From Thermofilaceae archaeon (GTDB lineage Archaea; Thermoproteota; Thermoprotei; Thermofilales; Thermofilaceae): a stretch of 64,000 nucleotides of DNA. Positions 42,867 to 50,673 of this stretch are shown piece after piece (position 1 is the first letter of the stretch; every line of letters begins with the position of its first letter). The notes beneath the pieces are model-generated. The model was not told the origin of the DNA, did not search any database, and saw nothing but the letters and a program-made list of their open reading frames with translations. The position numbers were made by a program, and so were the translations under genes. The DNA lies in NCBI GenBank assembly GCA_038731975.1, contig JAVYQJ010000007.1, forward strand, positions 1 through 64,000, read 5' to 3'.

Positions 42867-43413
42867 TGGGGTCGAGCCCTATCGTTGGTTCATCAAGGAA
42901 GAGGATCGGAGGGTCGTGCAGCAAGGCCCTCGCGATGTTGAGCTTCGACTTCATCCCCGTGCTGTACTCCTCAACCAGCCTATCCGCGTCCGCGCTTAAG
43001 TCGAGGAGCTCGAGAAGCTGGCTTATCCTGCGCCTCGCGTGCTTTTCATCCATGTGGTACAGGCGGGCGAAGTAGAGGAGGTTCTCCCGGCCCGTCAGCT
43101 TCCAGTAGAAACCCCTATCGCTGTAGAGGCTGACCCCTATCACCTCCCTAACCCTTGGAGCTTCCTTCACCACGTGGAAGCCCCCAACCCACGCTTCACC
43201 CGAGTCGGGCAGCAGGAGCGTGCTCAGTATCTTTATCGTCGTTGTTTTTCCAGCCCCGTTTGGGCCCAGTAGCCCGAAGATCTCCCCCCTCCTGACCTCG
43301 AAGGAGACCCCCTTGAGCGCTTCAACGATCCTCCTCCTCCCGCGGAAGAGCATTCCCCCCTCTCTTGTGACGAAGGTTTTGCGGAGTTCAACGGCTTTGA
43401 TAGCAGCGTCCAC
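42856..43413 (-). pseudogene. Truncated ABC transporter ATP-binding protein
   Basis: The frame has 185 residues with Walker A LLGPNGAGKTTTIK, the signature YSTGMKSKLNIARALL and Walker B PILFLDEPTIGLDPN. It then ends in NSG-stop before the switch His loop and the last 100 or so residues. It joins the permease C-terminus directly, so one deletion removed the ATPase end and most of the permease. GTG 43413 and a good TATA box remain. It may still be transcribed, but it should not form a working transporter. Confidence 0.85.
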
Positions 43414-43432
43414 GCTCGCGCCTCACCGGCGA

Positions 43433-43444
43433 CAATATATATGC
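43433..43444 (-). promoter_or_regulatory. TATA promoter of the broken ABC operon
   Basis: The minus strand reads GCATATATATTG, a strong TATA box centred 25 bases before GTG 43413. Confidence 0.6.
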
Positions 43445-43527
43445 GTTAGTTTACACAACCCCGCTCAAACTGTAGTTCGGCGGGGGCGGGATTGCGTCAT
43501 CCCCGCGTGGCCTGTGGTTCGCGCTAG

Positions 43528-43536
43528 GGTTAAAGC
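43528..43536 (+). promoter_or_regulatory. TATA-like promoter of the GH2 gene
   Basis: GGTTAAAGC is centred 26 bases before GTG 43558, the first possible start after an in-frame TAA, giving a leaderless mRNA. Confidence 0.5.
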
Positions 43537-43557
43537 GGTCCCGAAGCTGCTCCCCCT

Positions 43558-45630
43558 GTGCTGCTGCTCGCTCTCCTGCTGATCGCTCTGCTGGCGTCAC
43601 CCGCGATGGTTTACTCCCGCCCGCTGGCTCCACCAACCCTTCAGCTGGTGGAGGTAGACGGGGTGCTCGTGCCCTTGCAGAACGGTGTCGTTTACCCGAC
43701 CTTCGCTTTCCAGCCCTCCCGCAGGTACATCGATCTGGGGGGCGAGTGGGAGATCCTCTACGATGAGGAGGGGGGTGAGGCGATGTTCGGCGGTGTAAGG
43801 CTCTCGCTGGCGCCGAGAACGGGTGAGGTGCTTCAGCTGCTCGAGCAGCAGATGAGGACGGCCCTGGCTAGGAGCGGCTGGATGAGAACGCGAGTCCCCT
43901 CGTGCAATAACGCGAGGGGCTCCGCAAGGGAGGGGTACCAGGGGGTTGCATGGTACCGGAGGGTCTTCGAAGTCGCCGGCGGTCAGCTGGAGGGGCGCGC
44001 GAGGGTATTCCTGGTCTTCCACGGGGTCAACTACGTGGCCGACGTGTGGCTGAACGGCGTGTATCTAGGCTACCACGAGGGCGGCTTCACGCCCTTCCTG
44101 TTCGATGCTACACGCGCGCTTAAGCCCGGGTTGAACGAGCTCGTCGTCCGGGTCGATAACGTGCCCTGGGACTCTCCTGACTCTCGCTTCCTCTCGGTCC
44201 CCTACGCGAAGTGCGACTGGTGGAACTACGGTGGCATCTACCGGGAGGTCTACATAGAGATCGTGAACTCCACGTACATCGCACGGCTCGATCTGATAGC
44301 TGAGAAAGGTGCGGGTTGGACTCTCAGGGCCCGGGCCACGATCGTGAGCGACGGAGCCCGTAGGGCAACGCTCAAGCTCGCGCTCTACCCGGCCAACGCG
44401 GCGGGGCGGCTCGAGTGGAGCCCAGCCCTCGTGGCCGATCGCTCAGCACCGCTGGTTGAACTAGCCCGGGAGGTCGAGCTGCGGACAGGGATCAGCGTTT
44501 TCGAAGTCCGCCTGGACGGCCTAGAGGTCTCTGAGTGGAGCACCGAGAACCCCCGCCTCTACGTCGTGGGCGCCCAATTGGTTGTAGACGGCTTGGTTGT
44601 GGACGAGCTCTACGATCAGTTCGGCTTTAGAACAGTCGGTATCAGTGGGGGTAGGATCACGATCAACGGGGAACCCGTTTTCCTGAGGGGTGTGGCCAGG
44701 CACGAGGACCACCCTGCCTACGGAAGATCAATACCACCAGAGCTGATCTACGGGGACCTCGTCATCGTGAAGGAGGTTGGAGCGAACTTCCTTAGGACAG
44801 CCCACTACCCGAACCACCCGCTCACCTACGTGTACGCGGATCGGCTTGGCCTCCTGGTCTGGGAGGAGATACCGGTCTACTGGTTCGACTGCGCGGGCTT
44901 CCGGGTAGTAATGGAGAGGGGTGTTGCGGAGCAGATGCTGCTGGAGATGATCTTCAGAGACTTCAACCGACCCTCGATCATCATCTGGAGCTTCGCGAAC
45001 GAGTGCGCCTGCAGAGAGGAGCGCGTCGCCTACCTGAGGAGGATGAGGGAGCTGGCGAAGAGGATCGATCCCACTCGGCTCCTCACCCAGGCGGTGCGGT
45101 GGGACCCGACAGACGACACCTCGCTGAGAGCCGGGCTCGACGTGCTGGCAGTCAACATGTACTTCGGCGTTTTCTACGGGAGGATCGAGGACCTGGAGGG
45201 GGCGATACAGGAGCTTCGGAGGAGGTACCCAAGCCTTCCCCTCTTAATCAGCGAGTTCGGCTACTGGTCCGGAGGCGGCGTGGGCGAGGCTGGGCAGTTG
45301 GAGTACTTCATAAAGGCATGGAGGATTATCAGGTCGAGGGCCGGGGAACTGGCTGGCGCCGTCTGGTGGACCATCTTCGACTACGACAGCATGATCGTGT
45401 TCAACACGTTCGGCGCGCTCGACTGGCACCGTACCCACCGCAAGCTGCTGTACCAGGGGCTTCGAGAGGCCTACCACGCTCCTCTCGAGCCGGAAGCTCG
45501 AGGGCAATGGGCTCCGCAGCTCTTCGCCGCGCTGATCGCAGCCTCCCTACTTGCTCTCGTTGCCGCCCGCAGGTTTCGTAAAGCATCTGAAAAAGGCATC
45601 GCTCAGAATCCCCGCGGCTCCGGTGCGTAA
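43558..45630 (+). CDS. Secreted, tail-anchored GH2 family beta-glycosidase
   Basis: The 690-residue enzyme has a signal peptide (LLLALLLIALLASPAMVYS, about 2-20). A GH2 sugar-binding jelly roll follows with GVAWYRRVFEVAG and GVNYVADVWLNGVYLGYHEG, then an Ig-like domain, then the TIM barrel. RTAHYPNHPLTY and IIWSFANECACREE carry the acid/base N-E (about 480-481), and LLISEFGYWSGG carries the nucleophile Glu (about 564). A C-terminal helix (LFAALIAASLLALVAARRF, about 659-677) anchors it to the membrane. Family members cleave beta-galactosides, beta-glucuronides or beta-mannosides. Acting outside, it fits scavenging of plant polysaccharide pieces or turnover of its own surface glycans. Confidence 0.92.
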   Translation: MLLLALLLIALLASPAMVYSRPLAPPTLQLVEVDGVLVPLQNGVVYPTFAFQPSRRYIDLGGEWEILYDEEGGEAMFGGVRLSLAPRTGEVLQLLEQQMRTALARSGWMRTRVPSCNNARGSAREGYQGVAWYRRVFEVAGGQLEGRARVFLVFHGVNYVADVWLNGVYLGYHEGGFTPFLFDATRALKPGLNELVVRVDNVPWDSPDSRFLSVPYAKCDWWNYGGIYREVYIEIVNSTYIARLDLIAEKGAGWTLRARATIVSDGARRATLKLALYPANAAGRLEWSPALVADRSAPLVELAREVELRTGISVFEVRLDGLEVSEWSTENPRLYVVGAQLVVDGLVVDELYDQFGFRTVGISGGRITINGEPVFLRGVARHEDHPAYGRSIPPELIYGDLVIVKEVGANFLRTAHYPNHPLTYVYADRLGLLVWEEIPVYWFDCAGFRVVMERGVAEQMLLEMIFRDFNRPSIIIWSFANECACREERVAYLRRMRELAKRIDPTRLLTQAVRWDPTDDTSLRAGLDVLAVNMYFGVFYGRIEDLEGAIQELRRRYPSLPLLISEFGYWSGGGVGEAGQLEYFIKAWRIIRSRAGELAGAVWWTIFDYDSMIVFNTFGALDWHRTHRKLLYQGLREAYHAPLEPEARGQWAPQLFAALIAASLLALVAARRFRKASEKGIAQNPRGSGA

Positions 45631-45759
45631 GTCAGCTTTTCAACATGAACTTCCAAGAGTCTATGGAGTGTCGGGATGATTGTGCGAGTTGCGGTTTTTG
45701 CACTCATGGTAGTCTACTAACGGTCTTAAGCTCGAGCATGGACTCGCAAACGGTAAGTT
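45631..45759. other. Intergenic region
   Basis: No ORF of note is present. A TATA-like CGGTCTTAAGC at 45721-45731 could start transcription a few bases before GTG 45760. No tRNA or stable hairpin is evident. Confidence 0.4.
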
Positions 45760-46731
45760 GTGACCGAGGAGGATTCGTCGAGTAAACTGGTCGAGCGATC
45801 AACACCCTTAATTAGGAGCAGAGTTCTCGCCCGCTTCCTCGGCTTCGACGGGAAGCCCCTCTACTTCAAGTGGGAGGGCGCGAACCCAACCGGTACGCAT
45901 AAGGATAGAGCGGCTGTCGCTCACGTGCTCTCAGCGCTCGAGAAGGGGATGGAGGTTGTGACGGTCGGCACCTGCGGGAACTACGGCGTGGCTCTCGCAT
46001 ACTACGCGCGTCAGTTCGGCCTATCAGCGGTGATTTACGTACCGGAGGGCTACGAGAACAGCAGGATCGATGAGATGAGAAGGCTGGGGGCAGAGGTTGT
46101 GCTCGTCGAGGGGGGCTACGAGGAGGCGGTTGAAGCGAGCGTTAGGGCGGCAGCGAGTAACGGGTGGTACGACGCGAACCCTGGTAGCGTCAACAACGAA
46201 CTGAGCCTCGAAGCCTACTCGAGCATCGCGAGCGAAATCGTGAGGCAGTTGGGCGACGCGCCTTACGCCGTTGCGGTCCCGGTGGGCAACGGGACGACGC
46301 TCGCCGGCCTCTACAGGGGTTTCCTAAGGATGTACAGGGAGGGCTACGCGACCGGCATCCCACGGCTCATCGCCGCAACCACCTCTCACGCCAACCAGCT
46401 CGCGCTGATCTGGAGGAGGAAGGCTACCCTGGATGAGCCGGTTCAAGTAAGGGAGACGTGGATCAACGAGCCACTCGCGGCGGCCAAAGCCCTCGACGCA
46501 GCGGAAGCCCTTGAGGCTCTCCGCTCCACGAGGGGCACGGTCTACACGTTCAGTGACGAGGAGATGCTGGAAGCAGCCATACTGATGAGAGCCCTCGAGA
46601 GGCTCCCCGCGCTCCCAGCCTCCGCCTCGTCCCTGCTTGCTCTTAACAAGTTGAAAAGCGAGGAGCTCGAGGGACCGGTAGTGGCTGTGGTGACCGGAAG
46701 GTGGATGAACGGCCGAAAGCTGTCATACTAG
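45760..46731 (+). CDS. PLP-dependent threonine-synthase/cysteate-synthase-like enzyme
   Basis: This 323-residue fold-type II PLP enzyme has the PLP Lys in NPTGTHKDRAAVAHV (Lys about 48), the substrate loop VTVGTCGNYGVALAYYA (about 68-84), and the phosphate loop PVGNGTTLAGLYRG (about 174-187). It lacks the N-terminal extension of threonine synthase and has THKDR where that enzyme has SFKDR, so the reaction may differ. It overlaps the downstream DUF1611/DgcN gene by 31 bases, and a link to amino-acid catabolism is therefore likely. The substrate is unknown. Start is GTG 45760. Confidence 0.82.
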   Translation: MTEEDSSSKLVERSTPLIRSRVLARFLGFDGKPLYFKWEGANPTGTHKDRAAVAHVLSALEKGMEVVTVGTCGNYGVALAYYARQFGLSAVIYVPEGYENSRIDEMRRLGAEVVLVEGGYEEAVEASVRAAASNGWYDANPGSVNNELSLEAYSSIASEIVRQLGDAPYAVAVPVGNGTTLAGLYRGFLRMYREGYATGIPRLIAATTSHANQLALIWRRKATLDEPVQVRETWINEPLAAAKALDAAEALEALRSTRGTVYTFSDEEMLEAAILMRALERLPALPASASSLLALNKLKSEELEGPVVAVVTGRWMNGRKLSY

Positions 46732-47765
46732 CGGAGGGCTTTTACGCGACCACCGACGCCAAGACTGCCCACGGCCTAGTGAGGAGGAGCGAGCGCTACA
46801 GGATCGTCGGCGTCATCGATAGCAGGCTCGCCGGCCTGGACGCTGGGGAGGTTCTCGACGGAAAGAGGCGGGGCATCAGGATCTACGCGTCGCTCGAGGA
46901 GGCGCTAGGGGAACACCCCGACGTGAGGTACCTGATAATCGGTGTTGCAACCACGGGGGGAGTACTACCTCCGGGCTACAGGGAGACGGTGAAAGCGGCG
47001 CTCAAGAGAGGGATCAGCGTCGTCTCCGGCCTCCACGAGTTCCTCAGCGACGACCCTGAGCTTGCTCAGATCGCTCGCTCCACAGGCGCGGAGATCATAG
47101 ACGTCCGCAAGCTCTTCTACGGCATGCGCATCCACTACAGCGGTAGGATAAGGGAGGTGAAGGCGCTGAAGATCGTGGTGGCGGGGACGGACTCCGCCGT
47201 GGGTAAGCGGACGACCGCCTGGATGATCGCTGACGAGCTGAACGGGCGCGGCGTTAAAACGGTCTTCATCGGGACGGGGCAGACCGCGTGGATGCAGGGG
47301 GCCAAGTACGCCTTCGTCCTGGACAGCCTGATCAACGACTTCATTCCGGGAGTCCTCGAAGACGTCGTCTGGAGGGCGTACGTTGAGGAGCGCCCAAAGG
47401 CTATCGTCGTGCCTGGCCAGGGCTCACCCCTCCACCCGGTTTTCCCCGGAACCTTCGAGATCCTCAACCTGCTGAAGCCAGAGGTAACGATCCTGCAGCA
47501 CGCGCCCTCCAGGAAGCACTTTGACGGCTTCCCCGAGTATCCCATGCCCCCGCTGGAAGACTACCTCAAGCTGCTGGAGATCCTCACCGGGAGGAGCGTC
47601 TTCGCGATCACGCTGAACACAGAGGGTTTGACGAGGGAGGAGGCCCTAGCTATCAGGGCGGAGCTCGAGATGAAGTACGGCATACCAACCGTCGTGCCCC
47701 TGGAGGAGGGGGTTGGCAGGATTGTGGACTTGATCCTGGAGAGGTTCCCTCAGCTGAAGGGTTAG
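46701..47765 (+). CDS. DUF1611 family protein (DgcN-like, P-loop)
   Basis: The 354-residue protein matches DUF1611. The N-terminal Rossmann part reads YRIVGVIDSRLAGLDAGEVL and YLIIGVATTGGVLPPGY; the C-terminal P-loop part has VVAGTDSAVGKRTTAWMIA, VFIGTGQTAWMQGAKYA and VVPGQGSPLHPVFPGTFEIL. The bacterial member DgcN is an N-acyltransferase in D-glutamate use, normally paired with DgcA. Here the partner is a PLP enzyme with which it is translationally coupled (GTG 46701 inside the previous gene). It could act on an unusual amino acid or dipeptide. It overlaps the next, convergent gene by 4 bases. Confidence 0.88.
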   Translation: MDERPKAVILAEGFYATTDAKTAHGLVRRSERYRIVGVIDSRLAGLDAGEVLDGKRRGIRIYASLEEALGEHPDVRYLIIGVATTGGVLPPGYRETVKAALKRGISVVSGLHEFLSDDPELAQIARSTGAEIIDVRKLFYGMRIHYSGRIREVKALKIVVAGTDSAVGKRTTAWMIADELNGRGVKTVFIGTGQTAWMQGAKYAFVLDSLINDFIPGVLEDVVWRAYVEERPKAIVVPGQGSPLHPVFPGTFEILNLLKPEVTILQHAPSRKHFDGFPEYPMPPLEDYLKLLEILTGRSVFAITLNTEGLTREEALAIRAELEMKYGIPTVVPLEEGVGRIVDLILERFPQLKG

Positions 47766-48511
47766 AGGCTCAGCTCGAAGCCGCTGGGAGTTTTCCGGAC
47801 GATTATCTTCACCTTCCTTACCCCATACTTCACCAGGTTCTCCGCCAAATCGACACCGACTGAGGCTACGATTAGCGCACCCACGAGCTCGCACTTGGCC
47901 TGCTCCAGTATGGAGGAGATCGCCTGGAGGGATTCGAAGTTCCTCGTCACACCCTTCACCACCAGAACTCTCGCTCCCTTCTCGAGGGCCTCCCTAGGGA
48001 TGTGCAGGTAGACCGTCTCGCCCCTCTCGCTCGAACGATAGGAGGCGGTGTACAGCTTCCCCCAGCTCGCCCAGGCCCTCTCTGTCGCGACGCACGCGTC
48101 CGCGCTCAACCAGTCCGCTACTATCGCGGCGAGAGCCGAATCGCGCTCGTTTGTCGCCAGCACGAGGTCAACGTTGTCATCCCCGAACGCTTTCCACGCT
48201 ATGTAGCCGACCAGGTTGAGGAAGCGGGGGTTGAAGAACAGGCGCCACTCCTCCGCTATGCCCTGGGGCTTTACGACAAGCTCCCTGATCGCCCGCTCCA
48301 GAAGGTGCTTGCTCTCGATCGCGTCCAGCAGCTTCTTCGCGGTTCCGCGCTCGGGGAACTGGACGTGACTCGTGTACCTCCAGAGGACCTGAGCCGGGAC
48401 GTCTAGGAGCTCCTCTAGCTCCTTGAAGGTGTAGACCTCCTTCAATCCGCCCAGTAGCCTCACAGCGACGTACGAGCTCTCCTTATCTCTATCCCCCGAA
48501 TTCGGGGGCAT
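47762..48511 (-). CDS. HTH-phosphoribosyltransferase-type transcription regulator
   Basis: From ATG 48511 the protein has 249 residues. The N-terminal part YTFKELEELLDVPAQVLWRY looks like a helix-turn-helix (about 27-46), followed by a helical linker. The C-terminal half has a type I phosphoribosyltransferase fold (VDLVLATNERDSALAAIV, then ARVLVVKGVTRNFESLQAI). The PRPP loop normally reads VVDDVxxTG; here it is VVKGVTRNF, without the Asp pair, so it is likely a sensor rather than an enzyme, like PurR and archaeal GfcR-type regulators. It is divergent from sucCD, and two inverted repeats lie in the shared region. The upstream start at 48631 would run through the sucC gene. Confidence 0.75.
   Translation of the reverse strand: MPPNSGDRDKESSYVAVRLLGGLKEVYTFKELEELLDVPAQVLWRYTSHVQFPERGTAKKLLDAIESKHLLERAIRELVVKPQGIAEEWRLFFNPRFLNLVGYIAWKAFGDDNVDLVLATNERDSALAAIVADWLSADACVATERAWASWGKLYTASYRSSERGETVYLHIPREALEKGARVLVVKGVTRNFESLQAISSILEQAKCELVGALIVASVGVDLAENLVKYGVRKVKIIVRKTPSGFELSL
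48493..48508. promoter_or_regulatory. Perfect 16-bp palindrome at the regulator's first codons
   Basis: CCCCCGAATTCGGGGG is fully symmetric and covers codons 2-6 of the HTH-phosphoribosyltransferase gene. It sits just downstream of that gene's start and close to the sucC promoter. This is a good candidate operator for autoregulation. It encodes PPNSG, a run with no evident structural need. Confidence 0.65.
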
Positions 48512-48512
48512 T

Positions 48513-48534
48513 CCTCTCCCTGTGTCAGGAGAGG
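48513..48534. promoter_or_regulatory. Second inverted repeat between the regulator and sucC
   Basis: CCTCTCC (48513-48519) and GGAGAGG (48528-48534) are exact reverse complements with an 8-base spacer. The repeat overlaps the expected start of the regulator transcript and lies just outside the shared TATA box. Confidence 0.6.
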
Positions 48535-48537
48535 TGC

Positions 48538-48549
48538 ACAATAAATACC
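48538..48549. promoter_or_regulatory. TATA box shared by sucCD and the regulator
   Basis: ACAATAAATACC on the plus strand (GGTATTTATTGT on the minus strand) is centred about 25 bases before sucC GTG 48569 and about 33 bases before the regulator ATG 48511. It is the only A/T-rich TATA candidate between them. Confidence 0.6.
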
Positions 48550-48568
48550 TTCTGCAAAAACATAGCCT

Positions 48569-49678
48569 GTGATACTCCACGAGTTCGAGGTTAAGCGGAT
48601 CCTCGAGCAGTACGGAATCCCCACGGAGCAAGCAGTCCTGGTCGGCGAGGCAGACGTGGGGAGATTCGAGGAGCTAGTATCCCGCCTCAAACCCCCCTAC
48701 GTCGTGAAAGCCCAGGTACGTGGGTGGGGCAGGGGGAGGATGGGCTTGGTGAGGATCGCGGGAACGCTCAGCGAGGCTAAGTCGCACGCGCTGCAAATGC
48801 TCGGTGCAACGTTCAGGGGCGAGAGAGTTAGGCACGTGATGGTCTCGGAGAAGCTCCGCGTGGTGAGGGAGCTGTACTTGTCCATGATGGTGGGTGGCTC
48901 TCCGCCGGGGGTGCTCCTCTTAGCCAGCTCCGCCGGCGGGATCGAGGTGGAGGAGGCTGCGGGAGGTGTGCTCATGCTGAGGGTGGATCCGTACACGGGC
49001 CTCAGGAGCTACCACGTGAGGCGGGTCGCGAAGCAGCTGAACACGCCGGAGAGCGCGATCGAGCCCATCCTGCGGGGCATGTACAAGGCCCTTTGGGACT
49101 ACAGCCTCACCCTCCTCGAGCTCAACCCTCTAGCCGAGACTGAGCGGGGGCTCGTTGCGGTGGATCGCAAGGCCATCGCGGACACCGACTCGGGCAACCC
49201 TAGGCTCGCGGAGTTCATCTCCAGGTACGAGGAGGAGCTCGGCTCCCTGCAGCTCGAAGCTAAGCGGTGGGGTTTCGCCGCGGTGGAGCTTGAGGGAGAT
49301 GTCGCGGTGGTCGGTAACGGCGCGGGGCTGACGCTGGCCACCTTGGACGCGGTGGCTGAGGCTGGCGGGAGGCCGGGTCTCTTCCTCGACCTGGGCGGTG
49401 GAGCAGCGGCGGAGCGCGTGAAAGCTGCGCTAAAGCTCGTGCTGAGCGAGCCCGGCATCCAGAAGGTGCTGGTGAACATCGTGGGCGGGATCACTAGGTG
49501 CGATGAGGTGGCGAAGGGGGTTGTCGAAGCCCTACGAGAGGCCGGTGGAAGGAGCGTTAAGCTGGTGGTACGCTTGACCGGCTTCATGGAGGAGGAGGGG
49601 AGGAGGATCCTCAGCGAGGCGGGGGTCAAGGTCTTCGGAGCGCTAGAGGAGGCTGTGAGCGAGGTGGTCGGCCCGTGA
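48569..49678 (+). CDS. sucC: Succinate--CoA ligase (ADP-forming) beta subunit
   Basis: The 369-residue subunit has an ATP-grasp N half (HEFEVKRILEQYGIPTEQAV, KAQVRGWGRGRMGLV) and LLELNPLAETERGLVAVDRK for the metal site. The CoA-ligase flavodoxin-like end carries VVGNGAGLTLATLDAVAEAG and VNIVGGITRCDEVAKGVVEA. With SucD it links succinyl-CoA to ATP formation in the citric acid cycle. It overlaps sucD by 4 bases and is leaderless at GTG 48569. It lies opposite a likely regulator with palindromic sites. Confidence 0.95.
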   Translation: MILHEFEVKRILEQYGIPTEQAVLVGEADVGRFEELVSRLKPPYVVKAQVRGWGRGRMGLVRIAGTLSEAKSHALQMLGATFRGERVRHVMVSEKLRVVRELYLSMMVGGSPPGVLLLASSAGGIEVEEAAGGVLMLRVDPYTGLRSYHVRRVAKQLNTPESAIEPILRGMYKALWDYSLTLLELNPLAETERGLVAVDRKAIADTDSGNPRLAEFISRYEEELGSLQLEAKRWGFAAVELEGDVAVVGNGAGLTLATLDAVAEAGGRPGLFLDLGGGAAAERVKAALKLVLSEPGIQKVLVNIVGGITRCDEVAKGVVEALREAGGRSVKLVVRLTGFMEEEGRRILSEAGVKVFGALEEAVSEVVGP

Positions 49679-50562
49679 CGATTCTCGTAGATCAGGGCAC
49701 GAGGGTCCTCGTGCAGGGGATCACAGGGAGGCAGGGTAGCCTGCACACGGAGGAGATGCTCCGCTACGGGACAAAGGTCGTAGCCGGAGTTTCGCCCGGC
49801 AAGGGGGGTGGGAGGGTGCACGGTGTCCCGGTCTACGATACAGTGGCTGAGGCGGTGGAGGCCCACCCCGACATCAACGCGTCGATAATCTTCGTCCCGG
49901 CACGCTACGCTCCAGACGCCGTCTATGAGGCGGTTGACGCTGGGATCCCGCTGGTAGTGGTTATCACGGAGGGGATCCCGGTGCACGAAACCCTCCTCAT
50001 GGTCAACTACGCCACGCGGCGGGGCTCCACGATCATCGGTCCAAACACGCCGGGCGTGATCAGCGTTGGGAAGTGCAAGGTGGGGATCATGCCGGGTCAC
50101 CTCTTCAAGCCCGGGAGGATCGGTATCGTTTCGAGGAGCGGGACGCTCACCTACGAGGTCGCGTTGAGGCTCGCCGAAGCGGGCTTCGGAGTATCGACCG
50201 CCGTCGGGATCGGCGGAGACCCTGTCACTGGGCTCAGCTTCTGGGACGTCTACGAGATGTTCCAGCGGGATCCCGAAACGGACGCCGTGGTACTCGTGGG
50301 AGAGATCGGTGGAACGAGGGAGGAGGAGTTCGCCAGGGCGTACGCTGTAAGGCGCGGCAAGCCCGTCGTCGCGTACATAGCCGGCCGCTACGCGCCACCC
50401 GGCAGGAGGATGGGTCACGCCGGTGCCATAGCATTCGGCGCCCGGGGTACTTACGAGGGGAAGGTTGAGGAGCTCTCCCGAGCCGGAGTGCCCGTAGCCG
50501 GTAGCTTACGCGAGATCCCAGCGCTACTAACGCGGGCCCTAAGAGAGGCCGGCTCGGGGTAA
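49675..50562 (+). CDS. sucD: Succinate--CoA ligase alpha subunit
   Basis: The 295-residue subunit has the CoA-binding Rossmann domain (VLVQGITGRQGSLHTEEML, GTKVVAGVSPGKGG) and TIIGPNTPGVISVGKCKVGI. The active His that is phosphorylated lies near residue 248 in RMGHAGAIAFGARG. It forms the ligase with SucC. Its start GTG 49675 overlaps the sucC stop. Confidence 0.95.
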   Translation: MTILVDQGTRVLVQGITGRQGSLHTEEMLRYGTKVVAGVSPGKGGGRVHGVPVYDTVAEAVEAHPDINASIIFVPARYAPDAVYEAVDAGIPLVVVITEGIPVHETLLMVNYATRRGSTIIGPNTPGVISVGKCKVGIMPGHLFKPGRIGIVSRSGTLTYEVALRLAEAGFGVSTAVGIGGDPVTGLSFWDVYEMFQRDPETDAVVLVGEIGGTREEEFARAYAVRRGKPVVAYIAGRYAPPGRRMGHAGAIAFGARGTYEGKVEELSRAGVPVAGSLREIPALLTRALREAGSG

Positions 50563-50673
50563 ACCGAGGATCGAGCGTAGCGGCTAAACAGCGCGCGTTT
50601 GACCGCGGTTAGCCAGCTCGTTGAAGGATTGCTAGGCCGACGGTAGATCTTCGCTCTAGCGATCGGCGAGGGG
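50563..50673. other. Convergent intergenic region
   Basis: These 111 bases between the sucD and oxidoreductase beta-subunit stops hold no ORF, tRNA or obvious hairpin. No gene is seen. Confidence 0.4.

Noticed and set aside
49099-50418. 439-codon minus-strand ORF opposite sucC and sucD
   Set aside because: Spans two well-supported genes in antisense and is low-complexity Ser/Arg/Pro-rich.
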